Made by a program: the position numbers and the translations under genes
Shown: piece after piece, positions 13,531-19,244 of the stretch
Position numbering within the stretch: position 1 is the first letter of the stretch
How the letters are laid out: the number at the start of each line of letters is the position of its first letter
From: JBMOLC01 sp049324215
GTDB taxonomy: Bacteria > Patescibacteriota > Microgenomatia > UBA8517
DNA length: 19,244 bases
Direction: 5' to 3'
Assembly (NCBI GenBank): GCA_049324215.1
Contig: JBMOLC010000011.1
Location: forward strand, 1 to 19,244
The notes under the pieces: model-generated
Databases searched by the model: none
What the model was told of the DNA's origin: nothing
The model's input: only the letters and a program-made list of their open reading frames with translations

Positions 13531-14392
13531 TTTTCTTTATAAACTCGTCCAGACTAACGAGTATCGGTACAGCCACAAAAGGTGAGGAATAAGTACCGGA
13601 AATTGTGCCGATAAGAAGGGCGATGGCAAACCACTTGATGGAACTTCCCCCGAGAAGAATTAATGCCACCAACATGAAGATGATGGTGAAGGAATTGTTT
13701 AAAGACCTAACCATCGTCTCGGTTGTGGCTTTGTTGGCAAGCTCGTAAAGGCTGCCCCCAATTTTTTTCTGGGATTCACGGATTCTGTCGTAGACAACAA
13801 TCGTGTCGTGGACCGAAAAAGAAAGGATTGTCAAGGCGGCGGTGACAAAAAGAAAGTCAACCTCCGCGCCAAAAAAGTGTCCCAAAAGAGAAAACCCCCC
13901 TATAAGAACCAGGCTATCATGAAACATTGCCAGGATAGCCGATATTCCAAATTTGAAACTCCTAAACTGGATTGCAATCCAGACAAGAATCAGGCTAGCC
14001 GCAATTCCCAGGGCATAAAAAGTTCTCTTGACTAGATCCGGCCCAACCGACGGACCAACGTTTTCGAATCTAAGCTCCACCGGTTTTTGGCCAGATAAAT
14101 TCTCGAGGGCGGCAAAAATCCTCTCCTTCTCGTCAGCAGTAACCGGCGGCGTCTTTAGAAGCAGGGTATTTCCTGCCGATTTTTGGACCAAAGAGACCGA
14201 GACTTGATTACCTTCTATCATTTTAGTGGCTTCCTCGGTAGAAACTTCTTTGCCGAGCTGATATTCAAGAATGGCCCCACCTTTAAAATCGACCCCCAAG
14301 ACTAGTCCCCACTTGAAAAGTCCATAAACCCCGGCTCCCAGAAGAAGGGCGGAAATCAAAAAATAAACTAGCCGGTACCTCATCCAATTCAT
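13517..14392 (-). CDS. secF: Protein translocase subunit SecF
   Basis: Membrane partner of SecD, using the proton gradient to help late steps of Sec export. The 291 residues have the SecF plan: a first membrane helix (about 8-28), GVDFKGGAILEY (33-44), a periplasmic domain to about 125, then five helices. The conserved HDTIVVYDRIRESQKK lies in the membrane bundle and NSFTIIFMLVALILLGG near the end. Its ATG overlaps the secD stop as ATGA. It converges on the CCA-adding enzyme gene with a 14-base overlap and no terminator hairpin between them. Confidence 0.95.
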   Translation of the reverse strand: MNWMRYRLVYFLISALLLGAGVYGLFKWGLVLGVDFKGGAILEYQLGKEVSTEEATKMIEGNQVSVSLVQKSAGNTLLLKTPPVTADEKERIFAALENLSGQKPVELRFENVGPSVGPDLVKRTFYALGIAASLILVWIAIQFRSFKFGISAILAMFHDSLVLIGGFSLLGHFFGAEVDFLFVTAALTILSFSVHDTIVVYDRIRESQKKIGGSLYELANKATTETMVRSLNNSFTIIFMLVALILLGGSSIKWFAIALLIGTISGTYSSPFVAVPILVSLDEFIKKIKKT

Positions 14393-15720
14393 GGTTTTTT
14401 CTCCTTAACAAATACCCGCAGTAAGTTTCTTGAGACAACTATCCCTGTAAATAGGCTAATTGCAATTCCTAAGGCTAGGGTCAGGGCAAAACCTCTAACC
14501 GGGCCCGAGGTATTAAGAAAAGACCAATCAAGCGGGTTGGCCAAGATAAAGGCCGTAAATAATGTGGCGATATTTGCATCCCTGATCGAGTCCCAGGCTC
14601 TTCCGAACGAGACTTCTAGAGCGTCGGCGATTGGTCTTTTGAGCTTTTCTTCCTTGAACCGTTCAAAGATTAAGATGTTACTGTCAACCGCCATCCCCAC
14701 CGAGAGCAGAAATCCGGCAATACCCGGTAAGGTTAAAACTACAGGAATTAACTTATAGACAGCCAGAGTCAAGACTCCAAAAATAATAAGGCCAACGTCG
14801 GCAACAATTCCGAGTCTTCCATATGCAAGGATCATGAACGTAAGGACCATGATGAGTCCAACAAAACCCGCCTTAACGCTTTTTGCAACAGATTCGGCCC
14901 CAAGGCTAGCCCCGACCGTTCTTTCCTCGACTAGTTTGACCGGGGCCGGAAGGGCTCCTGCGTTAAGAAGTTTAGAAATGAATTTTGTCTCTTCCACCGT
15001 AAAATTTCCTGAAATCTGCCCCCGCCCTCCTGTAATTGGTTCCTGGACAATCGGCCAGGAAATAGGTGTGGCGTCCAAAAAAATCGCGAGGGGTTTACCG
15101 ACCAACCGTGTTGTTATTTCCCCAAACTTTTTGGCAGAATCAGATTTTGTCTCGAAAGAAATTATTGGGCGACCCGCTTGCTGGTCGAAAGCTGGTGTCG
15201 CCTTCTTAAAGTCGGCACCGGTAAAACCCGTTGAGCGGGTATTGGCAAGGGTTGCACCCATTGTCGCTTCTTCGGGGGTTAAAAATTCTCTAAAGTCTAG
15301 TTGGGCAGTCTTCCCGATAAGCTCTGCGGCTCTCCTGGTGTCCTTTATTCCAGGAAGTTCAACTACAATTCTGTCTTTTCCTTCAAAAGAGGAAATCTGA
15401 ACATTGGGCTCGGACACACCAAAGAAGTTTACCCTTTGCTCGATAATGTTCTTAGCTGCCGCGAGCGCATCTTTCTTATCAGCCGCAGAAATAGAGCTTA
15501 AGTCTACTTCAAAAACCAGGTGGCTGCCTCCGGCCAAATCCAGCCCCAGGTGCAAATCAAAATCTTTTTTAATCTCTATTCTTCCGATTTTGAAGTCTAA
15601 ATTCGGTCGAACAAATTCTTTACCGAAAGGGGAAAGTTTAGCTGGCAGGCTTATAAATAAGGCTGCCAAAAAGAGAATAAAAATTAGAATCAGTTTTTTG
15701 GCAGGCGGTGAGAGTCTCAT
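14389..15720 (-). CDS. secD: Protein translocase subunit SecD
   Basis: Membrane subunit of the SecDF export motor. The 443 residues begin with a membrane helix (about 9-26), then LGLDLAGGSHLVFEV (58-72), the P1 periplasmic domain with QRVNFFGVSEPNVQ and RIVVELPGIKD, and a six-helix bundle from about residue 275. This bundle contains GMAVDSNILIFERFKEEK, the signature of the proton pathway. The size matches compact bacterial SecD proteins (E. coli has 615). It directly precedes secF with an ATGA overlap and begins six bases after the HTH-nucleotidyltransferase gene. Confidence 0.95.
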   Translation of the reverse strand: MRLSPPAKKLILIFILFLAALFISLPAKLSPFGKEFVRPNLDFKIGRIEIKKDFDLHLGLDLAGGSHLVFEVDLSSISAADKKDALAAAKNIIEQRVNFFGVSEPNVQISSFEGKDRIVVELPGIKDTRRAAELIGKTAQLDFREFLTPEEATMGATLANTRSTGFTGADFKKATPAFDQQAGRPIISFETKSDSAKKFGEITTRLVGKPLAIFLDATPISWPIVQEPITGGRGQISGNFTVEETKFISKLLNAGALPAPVKLVEERTVGASLGAESVAKSVKAGFVGLIMVLTFMILAYGRLGIVADVGLIIFGVLTLAVYKLIPVVLTLPGIAGFLLSVGMAVDSNILIFERFKEEKLKRPIADALEVSFGRAWDSIRDANIATLFTAFILANPLDWSFLNTSGPVRGFALTLALGIAISLFTGIVVSRNLLRVFVKEKKP

Positions 15721-15726
15721 CTCGCG

Positions 15727-16311
15727 TTAGGCAACCAACTCTTCTTCGTCGCCAATTATCATTGTCCGGCTTCCCGACAAAATCCCGAGAAGGAAGGGGT
15801 CGCGACGCTTCTTTCTAAATTCGAATTCTTCTTTGCTCATGACGGTATAGTTAATCTCTTTGCCTCTTTTACTCTCTTCGGTACGGATAAGGGTGGCAAG
15901 TTCGGGTAAGACGATGTCGCCCACGACGAGAATGTCTACCTCGTCATCCCTCTTTCTACCTTTACCTCGGGCCAGCCTTCCCGAAAACATGACAAAGTTA
16001 ATCTTGCCGATTTTGCTTTTATTCTCAATGATGCTTTTGCCCAAGCCCGTTGTTTTGGCTATCGCAGAAAGCAAATCCCCAAAAAGTGGATAATCAGTTC
16101 TCAACCAGTAATAAACCCGATTGCCCCGAGGTTCTTTTTTGAGAACTCCATTTGCCTCAAGTCTCTCGAGCTCACGTCGAACAGCATTTATTTCCTCTTT
16201 GACCTCCCGAACTATTCCCCTGACGTGGTACATTTCTCCCAAATTGGAATAAAAAAGCTCCAAAATCTTTATCCTGACTTTTGAAGTAATAATGTCTGAT
16301 AGTTCAGCCAT
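15727..16311 (-). CDS. Winged-helix protein fused to a degenerate nucleotidyltransferase domain
   Basis: A 194-residue protein in two parts. Residues about 5-72 form a winged helix of ArsR/MarR type (KVRIKILELFYSN, VRRELERLEANGVLKKE, NRVYYWLRTDYPLF). Residues about 100-185 resemble the minimal nucleotidyltransferase (MNT) fold, but the catalytic pattern is damaged: the usual GS...DxD reads SGRLARGKGRKRDDEVDIL, with EVD in place of DxD. Such HTH-MNT fusions are common in CPR genomes and are annotated as transcriptional regulators; no target is known. It lies six bases upstream of secD and may be cotranscribed. The start ATG 16311 has no Shine-Dalgarno sequence and follows a palindromic element. 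Confidence 0.75.
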   Translation of the reverse strand: MAELSDIITSKVRIKILELFYSNLGEMYHVRGIVREVKEEINAVRRELERLEANGVLKKEPRGNRVYYWLRTDYPLFGDLLSAIAKTTGLGKSIIENKSKIGKINFVMFSGRLARGKGRKRDDEVDILVVGDIVLPELATLIRTEESKRGKEINYTVMSKEEFEFRKKRRDPFLLGILSGSRTMIIGDEEELVA

Positions 16312-16320
16312 CTGTCTTTT

Positions 16321-16362
16321 GGGGGGCAGGCCTGCCCGCCGTAGCTTTAGCGAAGGCGGGGG
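16321..16362. repeat. GC-rich palindromic element (two adjacent hairpins)
   Basis: A perfect palindrome GGGCAGGCCTGCCC (16324-16337) runs into a second inverted repeat, CCCGCC (16335-16340) and GGCGGG (16355-16360), around GTAGCTTTAGCGAA. The two share bases, so only one can be fully formed at a time. It fills most of the 54-bp gap between the DUF3048 gene and the HTH-nucleotidyltransferase gene and is more GC-rich than its surroundings. It resembles the dispersed REP-like palindromes that I recall from Microgenomates assemblies; only one copy is seen here. A role in attenuation or mRNA stability is possible. Confidence 0.6.
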
Positions 16363-16365
16363 AAA

Positions 16366-17583
16366 TTAATAATTCACTTTGTTTCCGGCAGGAATTACTT
16401 CGATCCAGATTGGACCCCTGACAAAAGATACTTCAGCTCCCTTTTCGTCGAAAAACCTGGTCCTCGACGTTCTTGATTCCTTCTTCCAAGTACCCTCTTT
16501 GACTATCCCATTTTGAAAAACTAAGGCTTTTCCGGACCCAGTTACCGTATATAACATGTGGAGGTTTCTGTCAACTGGCCCCCTTTCTTTGGCAAAAACA
16601 ATTACGACATTCTTCGCAAAAAGTTGGGCTTTGGTCTCTAAATCAAGGTGTTCTTTGCCGCCGTTAAACCGCAAATAGCGATTGCCGGCTGCGTCGTATT
16701 CCCAGGTAACTTCGTAGTCGGGCTTGTTATCCCAAAAACCGAAGGATATTTCGGTGGCTGCCGGTGTTTGAGCCTTATCGTCGCTAAATTTCCAAGAAAC
16801 AAAGTTTTCGTCCCACGCATTGCCTTTGGCGTCCTTGGCTCCCAGACCGCGTTTTTGGGCCTCTTCATAGGCAGCGTCGAGCGAAGCCATCATCGTATGT
16901 TCGGTCGCAACCTCTTTTCCCAGTCTTTCATAATTTCGCCAAAAAACTGGGAAGCCCGAATCGTAGGTGGTATCAAAATCGTTGCCTTTGGCTACCCGCC
17001 AGCCCATTTGTTCCAGGACCTCAAGCGCCCTGGCTTCTTTGGCCGTATCTCCGCTCCCTGAATAGTTATTGGCTCCCCCGACGTGCATCAATATCGGTTT
17101 ATCACCGTACTCGGCCGCATAATCGACAAAATAAATTCGGGCACTTCTGACGGGTGCAATCTTGACCTCCTCGGCCGCGGTATTGCAGTAGAAAATTGCC
17201 AAAAACCTGGTGATGCCACCCTCAGCCACAATCTCGTAGACAGCGTCGGCGCGAGAGACACCCGAAGGCGGACGGGAGTCAGCGTGGTTTTCAAGGATGG
17301 CCGCAATTGGGCGTCTAACCTCCCAAATTTCGCGTTCGGGCTTGGTAAACTTGCCTCCGTTTAGCGGACACTCTTCGGTTTTGGGAAGAGAAAGGTCAAT
17401 CCTCGCGCGGGTTTTCGTAACGTCACCAGTCAGGAGCTCCTCAGGGCCTTTCTTAACAAAGGAAAAAACTGCCAGGGAGATTCCGGTTGAGAGAAGATAG
17501 AGTCCAAAAAAACAAAGTGCAACCATTGCACTTTTGGAAGAAATAAATAGTTTCAATTTTTGTTTGAGATTATTTATATTCAT
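16366..17583 (-). CDS. DUF3048 domain-containing protein (YerB-like), membrane-anchored
   Basis: A 405-residue protein with an N-terminal basic stretch and one membrane helix (about 20-43), then an extracytoplasmic region. RRPIAAILENHADSRPPSGV (90-109), YEIVAEGGITRFLAIF and the APVRSAR segment are hallmarks of the DUF3048 N-terminal domain. The C-terminal DUF3048 part includes GKALVFQNGIVKEGTWKK and IWIEVIPAG at the end. The Bacillus counterpart YerB is a lipoprotein of unclear function; here there is no lipobox, and a plain helix serves as anchor. It begins three bases after the stop of the DUF4446 gene, indicating cotranscription. Confidence 0.88.
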   Translation of the reverse strand: MNINNLKQKLKLFISSKSAMVALCFFGLYLLSTGISLAVFSFVKKGPEELLTGDVTKTRARIDLSLPKTEECPLNGGKFTKPEREIWEVRRPIAAILENHADSRPPSGVSRADAVYEIVAEGGITRFLAIFYCNTAAEEVKIAPVRSARIYFVDYAAEYGDKPILMHVGGANNYSGSGDTAKEARALEVLEQMGWRVAKGNDFDTTYDSGFPVFWRNYERLGKEVATEHTMMASLDAAYEEAQKRGLGAKDAKGNAWDENFVSWKFSDDKAQTPAATEISFGFWDNKPDYEVTWEYDAAGNRYLRFNGGKEHLDLETKAQLFAKNVVIVFAKERGPVDRNLHMLYTVTGSGKALVFQNGIVKEGTWKKESRTSRTRFFDEKGAEVSFVRGPIWIEVIPAGNKVNY

Positions 17584-17586
17584 AAA

Positions 17587-18063
17587 CTATGCCTTTTGGG
17601 CCTTGGCGAGAGCCTTTTTCTCTTCTGCCGAAAGCTCGAGCTCACCTCTACCGTTTTTTATCCCTTTGACATAGACCCGCGTTCTTTCCCGGGTATGGAG
17701 TCCCGTGATGGCAACGCCACTACCTTTCCCGTCGAGAACGACCAAAGAAAAGCTGTGACCCCCTCCCATCTCTCTAAAGGGATTAAACCTCACCAGTCCG
17801 ACTTTCTGAATGTGCCCGAAACCTTCTTCTCTAACCTGCGCCAGCCCCTTTTTTAACTCGTTAATTTCCTCACTGTTCCTGGCTTCTCTGACCAAAATCT
17901 TCTCGAGTACCTTTTTCAGGTCCTCACCGCTTGCCCCTTTGGTTAAGCGTCTAAAAAAGCTCGCGAATAAAAAAAAGACTACCGAGACAACCGCGAGCCA
18001 AATACCCAACCCCAATGATATCAACGATTCGGTGGTCATTAGGTCCCGCTCAAACTCAAACAT
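17587..18063 (-). CDS. DUF4446 family membrane protein
   Basis: A 158-residue protein with a short N-terminus, one membrane helix (about 13-36), a charged coiled-coil stretch (43-80), and the DUF4446 core: VGLVRFNPFREMGGGHSFSL (88-107), LLDGKG-like VLDGKGSGVAITGLHTRERT (109-128), RVYVKGIKNG, and the family ending LSAEEKKAL. The function is unknown. Two starts are plausible, ATG 18063 and ATG 18039. A predicted TTGACA/AAAAAT promoter would place transcription start near 18055 and so favour 18039, losing eight residues before the helix. The frame open upstream to 18189 is not protein-like and overlaps the divergent gene. Confidence 0.85.
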   Translation of the reverse strand: MFEFERDLMTTESLISLGLGIWLAVVSVVFFLFASFFRRLTKGASGEDLKKVLEKILVREARNSEEINELKKGLAQVREEGFGHIQKVGLVRFNPFREMGGGHSFSLVVLDGKGSGVAITGLHTRERTRVYVKGIKNGRGELELSAEEKKALAKAQKA

Positions 18064-18090
18064 TTTTGCATCTTGGTAGAGTTGTGTCAA
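18062..18090 (-). promoter_or_regulatory. Predicted promoter of the DUF4446-DUF3048 unit
   Basis: A perfect -35 TTGACA (18090-18085) is followed after 17 bases by AAAAAT (18067-18062), a four-of-six match to the -10 consensus. Transcription would begin near 18055. Confidence 0.4.
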
Positions 18091-18118
18091 GGCGACCTTT
18101 GGTGTAAAAATACCAAGT

Positions 18119-18367
18119 ATGGGCAAAAGGCGCACCCGACAAGAAAAGGAGAGAGCACTGCACACATTCGTCTTTACGCACGATGTCAAGGGTCAATTTA
18201 AAATTGAAGCTAAAAGCCAAGAAGCAAAGCCAGACAAGCCTAAAAATGCCGATATTCTGGCGAAAGATGGCAATCTAGCTTCGATTAAAGCCGATATCCT
18301 TAAAAGCCTGCTAATTGCCAGCCTCATCCTGGGAGCCGAACTGGTGGTATACTTAGCTTGGTTTTGA
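18119..18367 (+). CDS. Small tail-anchored protein of unknown function
   Basis: An 82-residue protein that begins with a strongly basic segment (MGKRRTRQEKERA), continues with a polar middle rich in Lys, and ends with one membrane helix (about 62-80, LKSLLIASLILGAELVVYLA) and YLAWF at the C-terminus. The shape is that of a tail-anchored protein with a cytoplasmic N-terminus. I do not recognise a named family; small proteins of this form occur in CPR genomes as far as I recall. A TGTAAAAAT element lies seven bases before the ATG, so this mRNA may also be leaderless. It is followed 33 bases later by the DUF5679 gene on the same strand. Confidence 0.65.
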   Translation: MGKRRTRQEKERALHTFVFTHDVKGQFKIEAKSQEAKPDKPKNADILAKDGNLASIKADILKSLLIASLILGAELVVYLAWF

Positions 18368-18380
18368 ATTCACCTGTCCT

Positions 18381-18400
18381 AAGGAAGGAGGTGAGCGATA
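18381..18400 (+). promoter_or_regulatory. Perfect Shine-Dalgarno sequence of DUF5679
   Basis: AAGGAAGGAGGTGA (18381-18394) contains the full anti-16S complement GGAGGTGA, six bases before ATG 18401. It is the strongest ribosome binding site in the window and supports calling this 44-codon gene. Confidence 0.8.
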
Positions 18401-18535
18401 ATGATGTACTGTGTTAAGTGCCGCACCAAAAGAGAAGGAAAGAATCATCAAAGCGTGACGATGAAGAATGGCAAGAAAGCAACCAAGGCTGTCTGTGAAG
18501 TCTGCGGCACGACAATGTTCAAGATTGGAGGCTAA
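18401..18535 (+). CDS. DUF5679 zinc-ribbon protein
   Basis: A 44-residue protein. Two CxxC pairs, YCVKC (3-7) and VCEVCG (31-36), bracket a basic middle (SVTMKNGKKATKA), which is the DUF5679 pattern of a tiny zinc ribbon ending MFKIGG. Such proteins are widespread in CPR and some Chloroflexi; their function is unknown, but the basic zinc-ribbon build suggests nucleic-acid or ribosome binding (inference). The start has a perfect Shine-Dalgarno sequence; a second ATG follows immediately (MM), and either could be used. A terminator hairpin lies 25 bases downstream. Confidence 0.9.
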   Translation: MMYCVKCRTKREGKNHQSVTMKNGKKATKAVCEVCGTTMFKIGG

Positions 18536-18560
18536 CCAATTCGAACACAAACTTGCCTGC

Positions 18561-18598
18561 AAAGGGGAATCCCGTATCGTAACGGGGCTTCCCTTTTG
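18561..18598 (+). terminator. Strong hairpin terminator, probably bidirectional
   Basis: AAAGGGGAATCCCGT and ACGGGGCTTCCCTTTT form a long stem with one mismatch and one bulge around loop ATCGTA, followed by the T run TTTT on the plus strand. It lies between the convergent DUF5679 gene (end 18535) and dtd (stop at 18600). On the minus strand the stem ends in CCCCTTTG, so it may also end dtd transcripts. Confidence 0.7.
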
Positions 18599-18599
18599 G

Positions 18600-19040
18600 T
18601 TAAGGAACCTCGAGGATGATGGTGACTGGGCCGTCAAGTTTAACGTCAATCTGCATATAATCTCCGAAGCTTCCGGTTTCGACTTTTATTCCTTTTTCCT
18701 TTAGCTTTGCCAAAAAATATTCATAGAGGCTTCTGGCCTTGGCCGGCTCCGCCGCTTTGATAAACGAAGGCCGATTGCCACCCGAAGTATCCGCCATTAG
18801 AGTAAATTGAGACACAATCAGAAACTCTCCGCCGACGTCTTTGAGCGCAAGGTTCATTTTCCCTTCGCTATCGGCCATCAGCCTCAGTTTGGAAAGTTTC
18901 TCGGCCAAAATTTCAGCTTCTTTTTCGCTATCGTCCTTCTTTATTCCCACCAAAACCAAAAGACCTTTTTTAATCTGGCCCACAACTTTGCCATTGGCTT
19001 TGACTTTAGCCGCCCTCACCCTTTGGATAAGAAGTTTCAC
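18600..19040 (-). CDS. dtd: D-aminoacyl-tRNA deacylase
   Basis: Removes D-amino acids (and Gly from tRNA-Ala) that were wrongly attached to tRNA. The 146 residues match the family length and carry its motifs: VSQFTL (76-81) and GGNRPSF (87-93), with the C-terminal Gly-cisPro motif GPVT (137-140) that excludes L-amino acids; MKLLIQRV at the N-terminus is also typical. The start codon is GTG 19040. An extended -10 (TGTTAGAAT) ends six bases before it, so the mRNA is predicted to be leaderless, although AGGGAG lies directly before the GTG. The gene converges on DUF5679 across the terminator. Confidence 0.95.
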   Translation of the reverse strand: MKLLIQRVRAAKVKANGKVVGQIKKGLLVLVGIKKDDSEKEAEILAEKLSKLRLMADSEGKMNLALKDVGGEFLIVSQFTLMADTSGGNRPSFIKAAEPAKARSLYEYFLAKLKEKGIKVETGSFGDYMQIDVKLDGPVTIILEVP

Positions 19041-19055
19041 CTCCCTATTCTAACA
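19041..19055 (-). promoter_or_regulatory. Predicted leaderless promoter of dtd
   Basis: Extended -10 TGTTAGAAT (19055-19047), then six bases, then GTG 19040. Spacing equals that at xseA, the DUF4258-like gene and the gene at 5689. Confidence 0.45.
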
Positions 19056-19062
19056 AAATTTG

Positions 19063-19091
19063 TTGACTGAAAATGAGTTTTATTAGATAAT
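19063..19091 (+). promoter_or_regulatory. Promoter for the RNA at the right edge
   Basis: TTGACT (19063-19068), a 17-base spacer, and GATAAT (19086-19091): each hexamer matches the sigma-70 consensus at five of six positions with ideal spacing. This is the best full promoter in the window. Predicted start is near 19098. Confidence 0.65.
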
Positions 19092-19097
19092 GGCCTT

Positions 19098-19225
19098 GGA
19101 AGAAGGCCGGGCAGCTCGGGCGCAGAGCAGCCAGGGCATTTCTTCTTCTCCTCCTGTAGAGGTGCTTGGGCTACGGCCCTTGCACCTCAAGAAAATGAGC
19201 GTTCCGAAGTAGTTTTTCGGAACGA
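19098..19225 (+). ncRNA. Candidate structured RNA, possibly SRP (4.5S-like) RNA
   Basis: No reading frame longer than a few codons follows the promoter, yet the sequence folds strongly. First, a rod-like hairpin (19098-19155): GGAAGAAG pairs with CUUCUU..CC, GCC with GGC, GGC with GCC. Near its tip, GGGCAG and AGCAGCCAGGGCA align without gaps with the conserved domain IV region of E. coli 4.5S RNA (GGUCAG and AGCAGCCAAGGCA); the tip itself is not the usual GGAA tetraloop. Second, a hairpin GAGGTGC..GGGC-TACG-GCCC..GCACCTC (19159-19188). Third, CGTTCCGAA/TTCGGAACG (19200-19224), not followed by a T run. The 3' end is uncertain. An SRP RNA is the best guess; an unknown RNA or a leader of a gene beyond the edge is possible. 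Confidence 0.45.
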
Positions 19226-19244
19226 GAACGTTAAATTATTATCG

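Noticed and set aside
18064..18189. Longer N-terminus for the DUF4446 protein starting at 18189
   Set aside because: The extra residues are not protein-like, overlap the divergent gene at 18119, and lie upstream of the predicted promoter.
1..19244. CRISPR arrays, insertion sequences, phage or defence genes
   Set aside because: No regularly spaced repeats, transposase or nuclease-helicase motifs were seen; the window is core genes with small conserved unknowns.
1..19244. Recoded genetic code (TGA as glycine)
   Set aside because: TGA ends several genes exactly at family-typical C-termini or gene junctions (xseB, xseA, aspS, recJ), and no in-frame TGA replaces a conserved glycine.

Overview
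The window looks like chromosome from a Candidate Phyla Radiation (Patescibacteria) bacterium, most likely of the Microgenomates type. This is inferred from four things: compact housekeeping enzymes that lack accessory domains (AspRS without its GAD insertion, Rel without its C-terminal regulatory region, a short GluRS); several small conserved proteins of the kind met in that group (DUF378, DUF5679, a helical 110-aa protein, an HTH-nucleotidyltransferase fusion); very tight gene packing with ATGA overlaps; and a tRNA gene without an encoded CCA. TGA is used as an ordinary stop, so the recoded Gracilibacteria/Absconditabacteria are excluded. There are no transposases, phage genes or CRISPR arrays.

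Layout. Positions 1-1743 (minus strand) hold exonuclease VII, xseA then xseB, followed by an unidentified reading frame leaving the left edge. xseA is broken by a one-base frameshift in a T6 run, and XseB ends in an SSB-like acidic tail. Positions 1917-2765 (minus) hold a GIY-YIG protein, tRNA-Gln(CTG) with its own promoter and hairpin, and a DUF4258-like protein. A DUF378 membrane protein (2855-3052) reads the other way. Positions 3067-5649 (minus) are a gltX-led operon with two conserved genes of unknown function. A divergent gene for an anchored, polyproline-containing protein (5689-6735) converges on a minus-strand operon recJ-rel-aspS-dacA (12148 to 6689) in which every junction is an ATGA overlap. 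The CCA-adding enzyme gene (12178-13530) diverges from recJ across 29 bp and runs tail to tail into secD-secF. Upstream of secD on the same strand are an HTH-nucleotidyltransferase gene, a GC-rich palindromic element, a DUF3048 gene and a DUF4446 gene. On the right are a small plus-strand pair (an 82-aa tail-anchored protein and a DUF5679 zinc ribbon), a hairpin terminator, dtd on the minus strand, and a plus-strand promoter followed by a structured, apparently noncoding RNA that may be an SRP RNA.

How the genes fit together. Much of the window serves tRNA charging and quality (tRNA-Gln, GluRS, AspRS, CCA-adding enzyme, D-aminoacyl-tRNA deacylase), the stringent response (Rel), DNA repair (ExoVII, RecJ), and export and envelope (SecDF, DacA, DUF3048). 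A recurring pattern is a -10 box placed 6-7 bases before the start codon with no Shine-Dalgarno sequence, which predicts leaderless mRNAs at several operon heads. Strong Shine-Dalgarno sequences are obvious only at DUF378 and DUF5679.
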